Shown: positions 34,701 through 49,700 of the stretch, one piece after another
Layout of the letters: each line of letters begins with the position of its first letter
How positions within the stretch are numbered: the first letter of the stretch is position 1
Assembly (NCBI GenBank): GCA_030998225.1
Contig: JAPYXD010000308.1
Location: 4,598,001 to 4,662,000, forward strand
DNA length: 64,000 nucleotides
Reading direction: 5' to 3'
From: Diplolepis rosae
Lineage: Eukaryota > Arthropoda > Insecta > Hymenoptera > Diplolepididae
Notes under the pieces: generated by a model
Database searches by the model: none
What the model saw: the letters and a program-made list of their open reading frames with translations, nothing else
Told to the model about the DNA's origin: nothing
Program-made: the position numbers and the translations under genes

Positions 34701-37700
34701 GAACGAAAAAATGTTGTGTCAAATCGAAATTTTAAAAAAAAAGTACATTGTTAAGCTGACGCATTGCTTAATCGATACTAAAAAGTTTGATCAAAAAGAA
34801 GCTTCCAGTTATAAGAAAACATGGTCCAAACACGATCATCCGAGAAACTTTTTTTTTACCTTGTCCGAGTCGACTTAAAAAGATGATGAAAAATGAAATA
34901 TCAAATTAAAAAATAAATGAATAACTCATCCCCGAGAAATTGAGTTGCTAAACACAGGGAAAAATGTTTTATCGAAAAAATTTATTCAGTTTTTAAATAG
35001 TGATGAATAATAAAATTTACATTTTTTGTTGTCAATGCACGAAGATATTGAAATATATGTTCTTTATGAATATAAAAAAAAGTAGTTTGATTATAAATAG
35101 TCTTTATTTTCAATGAACATGAAAATGTTATTTTAAGGTCAGGGCCATCAAGATTTTATTTCGAACAAATCCTCCTAACACGATGTTTATTAAAATTTTT
35201 GAGAATTTTTCAGCAAAAACACCTATTAGCGAAAAAATAAGACTTGCCTTCTTTTGGCTTGCCAACCTTCAATTGACCTCCATATGTCTCTTTGGGCCTA
35301 TATTTATGGTCAATTTGACTGCATGTCACCACACGTTCCTAGCGTGAAATTCAACGCTATATTGATTGTCGATGTCTATTTCATTCCTAAAACAAACGTC
35401 CCGTAAATGTCCTTTAAAAATGACAGTTGATTACACAGGTCGGCAAAAAAAATGTTGAAATTGTTCTAGAAAAGATAGGAGTTATTTCCAAAGTAGTTTT
35501 TCCCGTAGAATCCAATTCTGGCCTCAGAACTGCTCCAGCACGTCAGGTTTTTGAGTAATCCTAACCTAAAAGTGCGGAAAACACGGTTTTTCGCTTTATT
35601 TGAGCACCCATAACTTCGCGAATTTTTATTATTACTCAAATCTGAAAAAACACCAAAAAGAGCCACTTTTCAGCTTTCCATGTCACTAATTATATGTATG
35701 ATTTGAACTTTTACAACCACAGATATCGCCAATTGAAAAAAAAATTTTGACGTCCTATAAGTTTGTCCCTTCATATGTTGCTCATTGCGAAACCTGCAAT
35801 TTTTCTAGATTTTGGAAGATTTTTTAAATTTAGACAAAAAAATTACCATAATGATCATATGATCTGGTTGATCCATGGCCGTAGCATTTACGTCGTAATA
35901 TATAGTGCAATATCGAAAAATTATTTTTTGCTTTTGTTCCAGTCTCTCTTTTGAAAAGCTCGCTTATTATTTATTGATATGTCACGTCCCGCGACTCTAC
36001 CACCTCGAGTAACAAACAAAGTAAGGAACCAATGAACGAATCAAGGCAACATTACCGCGTGCGTGATTTTATCGACGCACTACTACTTGCACTCATCACA
36101 CACATTACAGTTACAGCATGTAACTTGTAATAACATGTAACTGGTCATAGCATGTAGCTCGTCATAGTTGACCTTTAAAGTTCTATAAAAAGCGAAAGTT
36201 CCAATAGAAGTCAGTCCAGTCAGTCCAGTGTCATCACTTCTATACCGCGAGTTTAGTCCAGTCTAGTACACTCTCAACAGATTATTCACATAAAACGAGG
36301 AAATCTTTAAAGAGAAGTGTATATTCTAGCAAGGGCACTTTTTGTTCGTTCGCACATATGTTGTAGTACTCCAAAAACTAAGCGACACGTATTTTTTTTT
36401 CGTGCACAAAATGGTTTTTAGGGGGTAAAAATCACCCCCGAAAAGTGCGGTACCAAATACCCATTCAATTGTTTCACATATAATAATAGAATCTTTTACA
36501 ATCAAACCAACTGGAAAAATATCCTCACTATTAGAGATGAAATATGTGATTTTGTCAACGTGATAAAAAACATTTTTGGGGGGTAAACTACCCCACAATA
36601 TGTTTTAATTATACAAAAAACTTTCAAACTGACATTATTTCAACCCAAAAAATCTGGAAAAAATATATGTTGCACGCGATAATAAAATAAAGTTTACGTA
36701 TATTTGCATTTTCATGAGGAATTAATTTATAAGGGGTAACCACCCTTAAGTGCATGTTATTATATTTCTACAAAGTAAAGTAAATTTCGCGTACTTGTTT
36801 ATTCATTGTACGTGGTACAGTAGTGATGCTCTTCGAAGAAATGTTTAAAGCACAAAGGATTTTTGCACCACGAACATCTAATTGCGGCTACATTTTGACA
36901 TCCTGAAATTTCACATAACGTGTTGGAAAATGTTTTGAAGGAAAAGTCCACTGGATTCTCAAATTCTCCTGGTTTTTCTGCAACATAACCACTTTTAAAC
37001 CAGGAGTATTTAAAAAGACTGTGATACCTTGGTGAAGATAATTGATTATGTACTAAAGACTGTAACTTTATAATATTATTTCGTATGTGCAGATTTAAAT
37101 CATAGTCTAACAGTATAACTGAATCTGAAAAATGTCGCACATAATTTTTCCATATGCGAAATCCGTAGAAAGTCAAGGGGCTGAACTTTTCCAGTAGTGC
37201 CTTTTGGTATAATCATAGGAAAAACATTCTTTCCCGTAGGTGTTGCTTGTCGTACAACTTCTGGGCAGTGTCCAATCCAAGAATCTATGACCAACACGCT
37301 TGTTGGCCCTACCTTCGGGAAAATAGTATATTACGACCCTAGGCCAGAAAATAATTAAATCTTATTGTGGAGTAGTTTACCCCCCAAAAATATTTTTTAT
37401 CAAGTTGACAAAATCACATACTTCATCTCTCATAGTGAGGATATTTTTCGAGTTGGTTTGATTGTGAAAGATTCTATTATTATATGTGAAACAATTAAAT
37501 GGGTATTTGGTACCGCACTTTTAGGGGGTGATTTTTACCCCCTAAAAACCATTTTGGGCACGTAAAAAACCAGAATGATAGGTAGTAGTTAAGAAAGTCA
37601 CTTTTTTGAATGATCAGAAGGTCCGTGCTCGAAATCCTTTCAAATTAACATTTATAAGGCTGTAAAAACTTTCAAAAGTAATAAAAACAAACCTTTTGAT

Positions 37701-40700
37701 TCTGTGAATCCTCTTCAGCCTTCGCTGCAAGCATTCTGTCGAGAGCGTCGCGACATCCTTCAGTAAATACTTTTTGGGAAAGGGGACTGGGACATGCGAG
37801 TGATCTTAAGCATAGGGAAACTCTTTCAGCGTCATCGTGTGTCATTGCTTTAGAAGGTAGGCCAGATCTACCAAGTTGTAGTATGCTAGACATAACAAGC
37901 ATCGCCTCCGTTTGCATTCTGTTGCTCTTTTCTATGTATGTCTCTAGATTCTTGTAACGCAGTGCTAATTTTGAGAGCGTTGTAGCTAGGGATGCGCCGA
38001 TGAAGAAATCGCCTTCCATCATATACTGAACAAGCGCTGGTCGTTTCTCTTCCTTTTTTTCTACAAATATTAAATGCAATAGTTAAACAATATGTGCTGC
38101 TCATCTAAAGTTTTTCTCTAAAAATGAAGAGCTAATTTGTGTACAGCTAATATTTTCAGACTTGTAATACCCCTTTAAGAAGATTAATACTCATTTATTT
38201 TTTCCAAAAATAATATCTCTTGAAGATTTTTGAACGTGTGATGGTTAAAAAAAAGCTAATATTTTCAAGATTTTTTTTACAGGCTACAAAATTCTTTAAT
38301 TTATTTTCCTAATTCTGATTTAGAGCTGTATTTGAGGCATAAAATTCTATCGAATTCTAGCGAAAACGGATTTTTCGTCTTTCATATGTAATATTTAAAA
38401 AAACAAAAAAAGTTTAAGGGTATATAATACATAAGAAATTAGCAAATTTTATTGATTTTAGGTCTCTACATGTTTGTATCCAAAATACATAATATTTTTA
38501 TTTTAAAATTTGGGAAATAGTAGAGGAGATAAAAACAAACATTGATAGACAACTTTTGGTTTTTAAAATGAAAAAAAGTTCAATTTTAGAAAAATCTATG
38601 AGAATTTTTTTTTCCTCACCAAAATTAAAAGTAGTCTACCTACATCAGTTTTTATTTTCTCTGCCATTTCGTAAACATGAACGTAAACATATAGAAACTG
38701 AAATGTATTTCCGAATCTAAAAACAAGCCTAATAACGTACCATATATGGAACATCTGACATGCAAAAAAGATACAATACAGGCTGTAGCAGCGTATGTAT
38801 GGTTACGCTTCAGAAAAAGGTTTAAAAAAAATATTAGGTGCGCAACTAAGTTCCCGCTGTTTGTCAATAGATGGCTCCAGCAGTAAGTTCTGGTCGATTT
38901 TAAGATATCCAAAACGTCATGAACCAAGCTTAGACATATGGTTTACAAACCGTTTTGACACATTAGTGATTTTGTTTTGGCGTCATATACCATATACCTT
39001 GGGTTGGGGTTTTCCACGTGGTTCATTTTCAAGGCTAAAATCTCCAGAACGAAATTTCGCAAACGAAAACGATACTTTGCTATGGCTACTTGAACCTTCT
39101 CCAAATACACTATCAATTTTACGAACTGTCTCCAATGCGTACAATGGAAGTTTGAGACATCTAACATTCAAACCTTTGACGAATTGTTTGACGAAATATT
39201 AATAAGTAAATTTATTTCAGGGAAGAAATTTATTTGCAGACCAGGTAACAAACGAAGACGATAAATGCAATATATACTACCTTTATAAATCGCAAAAATC
39301 CCATATCCTCAGTTCCAAATAAAATTTACCTTGGGAACCCTTTGATTCCAGTAAATATTTCATCATTTACACACACATACACACGCGCGCGCGCACGCAC
39401 ACAGAGTAAAGCATAACACGATTATAATTACCTGCTGTTACTGAACTGAAGGCGCTTTGCGTCGCATAAGTTCCATCAGAAGTGACAAGTTGCACTGGTG
39501 CATTCTGAGTATTATCTTCTGTCGATTTTTCTCCAGCTTGCCTCTTGTTTACCGCTTCCACCAATGGCAATTCTCCTAAAGCAGCTCTAATGCGGCTCAT
39601 AACTGCTTCAATATCTTCTTTTGATGTCGCATATTCTCCTAGAATCCAAAGTGCCGCTCTATGGACTTTAACGGAGCGAATTTGTGAAAACACCTGCAGC
39701 AATATAAGATAGAGATCTATATAGATATAACATAATATTTTGAGTGGTTAATTTGACTTTTTTGGTAAAACACGTGCTTCTTGAGGCTTAAGATGTTGAA
39801 AAAAGATGTCTTAGCACTGCATATTACGATAGTACAGTGTGACCATCTCCACAGTTGCTGTTCGAACTGCTTAGCCAACTTCGTATTTTGTGTTTCGCTA
39901 AGGGTCGTGAGACTTCAAAGTGTTAGCATATTTATTGACGCCACCGATTGAAAATTAGCTTTTTCTCTCTTTGCTCTGCAGTTTTAAAATACAAAATTGC
40001 GGAACCGACCCACAGTTATGAAAAGTGCCTAAATTATAGGAGATGTGAAAAAAGTATCATGTGTGACTTGGGGGGGAAAGCTTTCTGTTTCTATGGCAAG
40101 GGAAATGTTTTCTGCACGAGATGTAGTCGAGCGCTCCGTCAGCGCGTTTCATTTCCCTCGCCGTAGAAACAGAAGGATCTCCCCCTAATTACACAATGAA
40201 CTATTTGAACATTTAAAAAAAATTTAAGTTAAGTTAAGTAATCATAAATGGTCATCAATAATTTTACAAATAAATATTCAATTTGTCAATTTTTATCTGT
40301 ATGACACAATTTAATAATTAGATTAAATAAATAATGTCTAGACGCAATCACTTGCACCATCAAAAAGTATAAGAAATATATACGTTATACTTCTATTCTA
40401 TTACTATTTATGTTTTCTGACTTAATCTGCTTTCAATATGGTATATGACATGTGCATTTTATTGATTTTTTTACAGATTAAGAATAATATTGTTGAAGAT
40501 GGCGATTTTGTGGATTTATTCACATGTCACAACACATGAAAATAAATAAATTTGAATGGACGACTATGCGTCTTTGATAGACCAAAGGTCTGTTGGAATG
40601 GAAATTTACGCCAATGGCAAATAACACAAAAAATGTTTTTGAAGTTTCAAAGTAAAATGAATTTGAAAAAAGAAGGGGTACGTTACGTTACAATTTAAAA

Positions 40701-43700
40701 AAATTCCTTGGCCGCTGTGCCGCACTAGGCTATAGCCTTTTCAGCCTTTCTATCAAATGCGACTCTGCCTAGTCCCCTTAAGGGGATAGAGGAGTATGAT
40801 CGGGTTCAGCAGAAGCATCCTAACCAAGATCAACTTTCATTATAGCGAAGAAGACATCCTCCCACTACAAGGCTACGAATTCTCTAGTTAATCACTGCAG
40901 GGAAAGAGACTTTCTCCTCTTGCTTGATCGTGATGCTAATTCACATCATACTTTATGGAAAAGCAACATGACTAATGCAAAAGCTAGCGATTTTGTGGAA
41001 TGTCAGACGAACACGGATCAGGATATTCTCAATACAGAATCTGCCACGAACTTTCGCAACTCGATTAAAAAGGAGGTCATTGACCTCCCCCTCTTCTCCA
41101 GGACTCCTAAAAACAGAGTAAGTAGGTGGAGAGTCTCGGACGAACCCTTTCTGTTGGGTCACTTATAGAATATTCCAAGAAGCTGGAGAGAGCACTCTCG
41201 AAGGTGCCGGTAGCAATCAAGGATGTGTAAATTCTGGAATTGTCATCTGAACGGTTCAGATACCATCGACTCGGCCAAAGAAAAAAACTGACTACTTATA
41301 AAGGTTTTAAAGACATGAAAAATACTCTAATAGAATAAGGAGCTAAAAGTTTTCCGTGAGAGAACCAGGAAGTCATTTAGACAAGTATAAAGAGGCAATA
41401 AGAAGGGCCCAGAAAGACTTTCTTTCTACGGCGTCGACTGAACAATGAGATTGACTCCCATGCTGGTATCAGCTGTCCCTACGGCCTGGAATAAAATGAA
41501 AGTAGTCTTTATTCCCGACGTTCGTAAAAGTGAATATGCCTCACCAGAGGACATTTGTTCTATCAGTATTATATGCTCCCTACGAAAAACACTAGAAAGA
41601 CGACACGACACGACACTCACCAAAAATGGCTCTTTAGTGAGCGCTTGATCTAATCGAGCTTCAACTAGAAGCCAAAGGCCTTTCAGTGGGTGCCATCATA
41701 AAAATAGAAGTATCATTCAACTATAAAAAAAATGAAAATTAAACAAACAATTATAAATAGATTTAAGTTATTGAATTAATCGAATTGATTTTGACAGCCA
41801 TAACACACAAAAATTATTTCGCCGCAAAGGATGGCTTACGAACCACTTTCTGCACGCTCTACATGCACTGTAAGTATTTTTCTTCAATTGGGATAAGGGA
41901 CACTAGGTTGTAAATTTCACACTTGCATATAATTGCATGCTTCCGTAGTTTGCAACAAAAAACACTATTTGCCTAATATTTTCCCATGTTAAACCCGTAA
42001 AAACAAAAAACTGTTTTTCAAAAAGACTGAAATCTCTGAACTGATCATAGAGAGTAGAATCACATCTAATCGAGAGACTTATCATCATTTTTGTCATCTC
42101 TGAAGCGCTAAGACTTGACGAATTTGAATATACTCTTAAGGGGGGCGCCCTATCCAGCATTTTCAAAAATCGATTTTTTTTTTTTCCATTAATCGATTGG
42201 GTCATGTCTTGAAAGTATATTCTCAAAATATTATGACTCAACTCTGAATATTGTGACACCCACAGTTCGGGCGCGCTGTGGCCGCTGTGGGTGCGATTTG
42301 GCGCGCGATGCACAGCAAATGTTTCTCGCTCTTTTTATGCTTGTTAGACCCTTCTAATTGTTCCTTTCACGCTATTCTTTATCGACAGAGGATAAATGCG
42401 TTATATTTTATCTCTCTTTATCGGCAGAGAACAAATTTAACCTAACCCTTATTTAAACTTTAAATCGATTTTTCTCAAAACTATGTTTTCCAAATTGCGG
42501 TACACGATTGTGAAAAAACTACTAAACCGATTTTCGATTTCTAAAAAGTTTTTTGTAAATTATTGAATAAACGAGTGCATGAATGTCTGAAATTATAAAA
42601 AAAAAGGTTTTTTATACACTTTTTAGCCACATTTAGCAGCCAAAAATGACGAAAAAAAAGCAATTTTTTTTCAAGACGTGATTTCAATATTTTGAAATCA
42701 AATTTTTTGGAGTTGCTTACATTGATGCACTCGGGGGAAGCCTGCTGAATAATAAAAAAAATTGGGTTGCATATTTCAGATGAAAACTTTGGGCTCCACG
42801 ATGTACCGCGAAAAATCCGTCCACCGCGACACGCCACACGCGATCATCAATAAGTCCGCCATTTTTTTATTTTAGTTCTTGAAAAAATACTTTTTTGTAG
42901 TTCAAACATGTCTTTAAATATATGCAAAAAATTATTCGTGTGTGTTTTTATTTTTCGAGTCCGATCTTCGTCATAAAAACGATGTTTGATCAAGTGGCTT
43001 TGACAACACCGATTACCTGATGGTACATAGATTTTCATCTTTATAAATGCTTGCACACGAGCGTCAATTCGTTCATCGTTCGATTTGTCTACTATACGTT
43101 TAAATCGTATATTGAATGTCAGATCATCAGAAGTAGATTGTTCATTGTTTTCGTCTTCAATACCGGATTATTTTAATTCTTTTACTTTGAAAAAGTCGAC
43201 ATTTATTACACAAGGTGTCGTTAACAGCGATCGAGAGTTGAAGCATATTGCCAAAATGAACTGCTTCATCTTCAGTTTTAATTATTTTTCTTTGACACCC
43301 AGCGCACTCCAGTTGTTTCAATGACACGGAAATGTTAAATACATATGTATGAAGTCAAAGCAAGAATAAGATGAAAGATCAACGTAATTATAAATAATTT
43401 TAGAAAAGCAATTTTTCTATTGTATGAGAAATTTTTAGCAGTAAACAGTTTACCTCGAATATATCTCCAATAGAAAATCTAATAAGTATAAGGAAGAAAA
43501 TGCAGATCAATAATATGATTTATAATTACGACGATTTATGAAAGAAATGGAGATTCATTCGTTCGAGCATTGTCGGGTAAAACGAATGTGCGGGCTGAAA
43601 GTCGCTCAAATCCAAACGATCTTCTATATCCGAATGTTCAAATGAATACAGGGACCTCCAATTCGCAACTGTTTTCAATAAATTGAAATAAAACACAATT

Positions 43701-46700
43701 ATATAATTACCAATTTCTTATTTTGCACGGCAGTTATGCATTACCATGCAAGTCATACGTGGTACACTGAACAATTTTGGTTTAGTTAACTATATTATAA
43801 CATTCCAATCGTTCTAGGATTTAGATATGTTATACTAGAGAAAACAAACATTTTTTTGGGAATGAATGATGGTAGAGTCTCAAATGCATCCCATAAAAAA
43901 ATATTGTTGAAAAATTCGAACATTTTGTTTTGAAAAAAAATTCTATTATTTTCATAACATACCGCACTACCGAGCAGAATAACATATATTTTTTCATTAA
44001 AATTGGTGCAGCCGTTCTCAAGAAAAAATTCTTTTTCAATTTTTTTTCTTGACCCCATAATTCCCATAAAATTTTTTTTTCACATCTAATCTTTTGGGAA
44101 GTTTTATCTTACACCAGTTCAACTTCTAGCAAAAATATTAACTAAAGTTTCTGCGGGGATAACACATGCATACTTATCTTGCTATGGCCTTTGCAGAATA
44201 TAACACATCACTCAATAAGTTTCTGTCTAACTAAGAAAAACACAGTTTTTTTTCGATAATTTGACTTTATGTATCAACATAGTTTCCTTCAAGCGTAATA
44301 TATTCATTCCAACGCTTCCTTAACTTTTCGATGCCTTTTTTGTAGAATGATTCGTCTTTCCACTCAAAATAGGCCTCAGTTTCGGCAATCATTTCTTCAT
44401 TGGAGCCAAATCTCTTTCCCTGGAGCATTTTTTTATAGCAGCAAAGAGCCAGTAGTCACTAGGGGCCAGATCTGGAGAATATGTTGGGTGAGGAAGTAAT
44501 TTGAAGCTCAATTCATTCAATTTGACCATCGTTTTCATGGACTTTTTCTCGACCCATTAACGACGAAGAACTCGGATTTTTCAATTCATTTTCAAGCCTT
44601 ATTATTACAAATGAGGAATGAGATTTTTTGAACGAAAACCTTGATAGACGCCTACACCTATGATTCCTTAGATACCTGATACAACCACGCTAGACCCGTT
44701 TAAACACCCAAAGTGCACTTTGGAAGAATAATTTTCATATACTAATCCCTGACGGTAGCCAGGTGTACCCTGTTAGGTCCCGTTTTCCAATTAAAATAAT
44801 ATATTTCAAAATGACATGTTTGATAACATGTCTATTTTTGTATTGACCCATATTCATAAAAGTTTTGTTCATTTCCTTGGCATATGGTCAGTTTCTTCTT
44901 ATTTTCTTAGATTAAAATTATAATTAGATTTAAAAATGCGCAAAAAGTAAGAGAGGCAAACGTTTCGGCCACATATGGGGGCCCTCTTCAGTGCCATAAA
45001 TTCAAAGATTAATTCAAAATTTCTTTAAAGGATTAGAATATAGAAGATAATTAAAAAAAGAATTATCATAGAAATTAAAAACTTATCTCATAGCTTGCAA
45101 TTCAAAATGAAGTAGTCCAGTATGCAGCATCACGAATTGAAGTTCACTATGAATAAAAAACCGGATAAAATGAAGAAGTATAAAAGATTTTGCACACGAA
45201 CCGACCGGAATTTTTTTCAAAAAATGTTTATTAATCAAGAAGGATGCCAAATTGGTTCTCAATGGCAAAACGCGAACAGGGTTGACATTTATGAAAACTT
45301 CCCGTGAAGACTTTATTACCGGCGTCTCTCACAGAATGATCTGAACTGTTTTAAAAACCGACTAGGGACATGTGGCTCTGCTGACCGAAAATTTTTTCCT
45401 ATAAGGAATTCTGATAGGTTCTTTTCCTCCTTGAAGAAGACTATTGTCCTGTACCTAGTTAACAAATTCGAGACGTTTATGATGATTTTCACGAGTGGAC
45501 GAAGGCGTTTATTTTTCAAGAAAACGAATTTTGAATATAAGCTTCACGGACAATCCATTTAACACTGAATTTGCAAGCAAGTCGTTACATAAACATAAAA
45601 TATTATAATATCTGTATATTTAATTGTACACAATATTTAAAAAAATTGAAAGTTGTTTATTTTTGCATTCAGATTTATTCTGAGATGTTTTTGAAAAATG
45701 ATAATAAATTTTATAATATTTTATGTTTGTATAACGACTTGCTTGCAAATTCAGTGTTAAATGGATTGTCCGTGAAGCTTATATTCAAAATTCGTTTTCT
45801 TGAAAAATAAATGCCTTCGTCCACTCGTGAAAATCATCATAAACGTCTCGAATTTGTTAACTAGGTACAGGACAATAGACTTCTTCAAGGAGGAAAAAAA
45901 CGATTCATTTCCTCTCACACAGAGTCTGAAATAGATACCTCTGACGAAGATAATGGTGAAATAGTCACAATACCGAATTCTCACGATTCTGGGTTTTCCC
46001 ATGATCCCGGTTCTGATTTTGAATCGGACGAAGAATTACCGCGTGTTACTTTTAGAGAAGTACGTAAATACTACACTGGAGATCAATCAAAGCTTAAAAA
46101 AGATCACCAATACAATTGGATGGATGACGAAAACTGCTATCCTGATGATATTGGCGATAAATTACAACTGAATGAGTCTGTAATGAAAAATATACAAAAA
46201 AGTGAGCCTGCAAAGTTATTTGAAAAATTCTTCTCTATTTCAATGAAACAATATATCATTGAGGCTTGAAACGAAGCCGAGTTTGACTTACAGTTGGAAG
46301 ATTTAAATACTTTCATAGGAATTATCATCCTAAATTCCATCAATGAGAGAAAGTCCCAAAGAAACTTTTGATCAACTGAACCCTATCTGTCTCTTGAATT
46401 AGTTCGTTCTGCAATGCAAAGGGATATATTTGAAGAAATTAAATCAAAATTGAAATATTCAAAGTCTAAAGACAACGACCCCACTGATAAGGCATGGCGC
46501 GTTCGTAAATTGCTGAAACTGTTCCAAATCAATGTTTGACAATTTGTATCATGGAAAACGGCTTTGTCAGTCGATGAAATGATGACTAAATCATACGCAA
46601 GGATATCACTGAAGCAGTTCATCCGGGGAAAACTCATAAGATTTGGTCTTAAATTCTGGGGTCTTTGCAGTGCAGGTGGATACGTGTTGAATCTCGACTT

Positions 46701-49700
46701 ATATATGCGGTGAAAATTCCGCAATCACTGATAAATAGGCCAAATGAGCATTAGGTTTTCAAGTGATAATGAACTTATTGGAACCATTCCTCGAAACCAC
46801 AACGCCAGGAAAAATATCTCAAATTCATCTTTATTGTGATAATTATTTTACAAATCTCGATCTTCTTGTGCACTTAAAGAAGTTAGGCTTACGATGCACA
46901 GGCACAATTCGAGAAAACCAAGAGAATGAAAAAAATGTTTTAAATAAAACGTCGTCCTGAGGTAAGTATGCTGTAAAGAATGAAAGTAATAGCAGAATCA
47001 ACTACATAACTGTAGTTGACTCAAAACCAGTCTCAGTAGCTTCTACTGCTACAGGTGTGACTCCTCCATTACCATCAAAAAGGTATAGTACGGAAAGAAA
47101 TTCCAGAATCGAGATACCTTTCGCCGGGCATTCCACCTTTATAATAAATTCATGGGAGGAGTTGATGTTCACGATGGGCACTGCAATTAATGTGTTACCT
47201 AGTATTCGTTCCAAGAAATGGACATGTTTGAACCAAAATGGACCACACGAGATTTCTCGTCAAAGTAAGCAAGCTCAGTGTTCAGACTGTTCCATAACAA
47301 CATACAAATTTAGTGACACATGTCAATTATACTTCTGCAGTGCATATATGAAGAAGAAACATGACCTGACATAGGATTCCGTGAGAGGCAATGAGTCTTA
47401 CTCAAAAGAAGCATCCCGAAGAAGAAAGAAATCTACCACGTCCACGTCGTTTCCTCGGGCTCATGCTCAGAGTAGAATAAGAAAATATTTACCTCTTTGG
47501 AAAGTTTAATTTATTTAAGAATCGAAATTCTAAGTTGTTGATTTGATGGCAGATTCAGATTCAGTGACCACAAAAACATGATATGACTAATTTTATTAAG
47601 TTCGAGACCATTTTGAATTTTGAAAATTTGATGACAGATTTCGATTCAGCGACCCCAAAAACCAGTGTACGGACAATTTCATCGAGTTCTGAACATTTTT
47701 CAAAATTTGGACCTCTATATTGAATCCGCCATTTTAAATTTAGAAAATTTGTCATCGGCTTCGGATTCAGTGACTCCAAAAACCTATGTACAGCTACTTT
47801 CACCAATATTCGTTGGAATCTGAGTGAAGCGTCCACACCCCTATATTCTTTCAGAATTTTCAAGTGAAAAATCACCATTTTGAAAATGATAACGACACTT
47901 ATGATGAAAACTAAAAGTATACTGTTCAACTATAAGGTTTGTGTGCACCGATGGTTAAAGAAAGTGTGACATTGTCTCACGATTTCAATGTGAAACAAAA
48001 CCATGACAAAATCCTCCTATCCCTTTTCAAAGACCTAACAAGGGATTTTTTTCTATCTTAATAATAAAAAAAGAGGCATCAGTTAAGAACAAGGCACTGC
48101 AGGCTTGATATCACAGGCCTGGCCTGATTCATCATTTGCCCACACCACCCTGACATGATGAATCAATGCTCAATAACGCGTCACCTGGCAGGCCTTCCTC
48201 ACTGAACATCGTGCGTTTATAAAGGTTCTCTAGGCGAAGTTCCCCGCGTGAATGCGACTCCTTTAAAACTATATATGCTTGGAAGTCTAAATCCTCCAGG
48301 TGAAGTTCCATGTGGGAATTCGATTCCCGTTAGACTTTCCTTTCATCCTTTTTTTAAAAAAAATTTTATTTTATTTATGGGAGTGCCAGGTTCGATGTGT
48401 CTCTCTATAAGAGAGTTCATACTAGTGGTAGCACAAGTGAGGCTAACCAGGCATGGACTAAATTAATAAAATATTCAGAAAACCCTAACACGACCTTTAA
48501 TTCTACATTTCTGCACCTAATTCCGTTCCTTAAACCTGAGCTCGCTGGTTCCTAATTAAGGGAAGACGGGTTGCATATATAATCAGGTTCTCAGAACCAT
48601 TCACCTGATGCTTTGATGCAGGTGAGTTCGTTCGAGCCCTCGATCTATTTTCTTTTGCTCCAGCGACAAGTCCTCATCTTATTCACGTGCGGCACCAGAC
48701 TGAAACTTCAGTATCTGCAACCAAGCTTGTTACCTCGGTTTTCCACCTCCCCGGAGAATCCTCACCTTAATTACAAAGGCGTGCGTCCCAAATAGCGACG
48801 ATAAATTAAAAGATTTCCGAAAGGTGTTTTCAACCCTTTACAGATGATTTTGAGGGAGCATTCTGATATCAAATAAAAGCTGACATTTTCGCGATGATAA
48901 TGATCCATCTAATATCTCCGAGGAGTGCATTTTTCATCCGGTGCATGCCTTGATAGATCTGTGCACATTGAAAAGAGAGTACATATCTGGCGTTGATCGA
49001 AGAGAGCTCTTCCCCACTATATGCGCCTTTCCAGGCATGGATGGCGATCGAGGTGAAGCATAACGGCTTGTCGATTGGTCGCCCATATTTGAGGCTCCAA
49101 TCAGACGCATGCCCTGACTGAGCACGTGTTACTATTGGGTGCCGGCGTGAAAGTTATATTTGTTTATTTATTTTTTTAAATAATTTTTTACCTACTTTCT
49201 GGCATGGTTTTTCGCTCAATCTTCTGATTTTGAAAACTTCTTGTCTTATGCTATATTTCTGGGCTATAAATTCAACAATGTTAAGAATTCATTTACTTAC
49301 AAGCTACTTAAATTATATCTGTAGTTACTCTACATTTTTTTTTTAAATTATGTTTATAATTATGGATAACTCAAAAGGCTGCTGACTTTATTTTCAATCT
49401 ATACTACCATATATGAATAAGATATAGTTTGAGGTATAATGTCTATGACCTCACCTTTTGTCTTTCTCGTGGTCCTGGCCGTCTAGTCGCGATTTTTGAC
49501 TTTTTGAGGCTCTAAAGAGGGTTCAAAGTTTAGAAATGCTGTTGTACTTTTAAAAATGATTCTTTATCGTTTTCGTATGAGAACGTGTTAACAGTCTTTC
49601 CATGTAATTAGACCGGATAGTGTGGGAATTTCTGGATTATTGGAGTATGCTTATGATTGTGGGAACGAAAATACAACTGTTGGATGCTTTTCGCACGTTT

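Noticed and set aside
38652..39202. 135-residue plus ORF and overlapping minus ORFs
   Set aside because: The minus strand is a recognisable mariner HTH; the plus frame is its shadow.
41426..41648. Possible separate gene on either strand
   Set aside because: The plus frame is the LINE RT N-terminus, the minus frame its shadow.
44940..45010. Phrase aacgtttcggccacatatgg... resembling 3' ends of Penelope elements
   Set aside because: Short, no RT or GIY-YIG sequence nearby, and I could not align it with the element at 24-25 kb.
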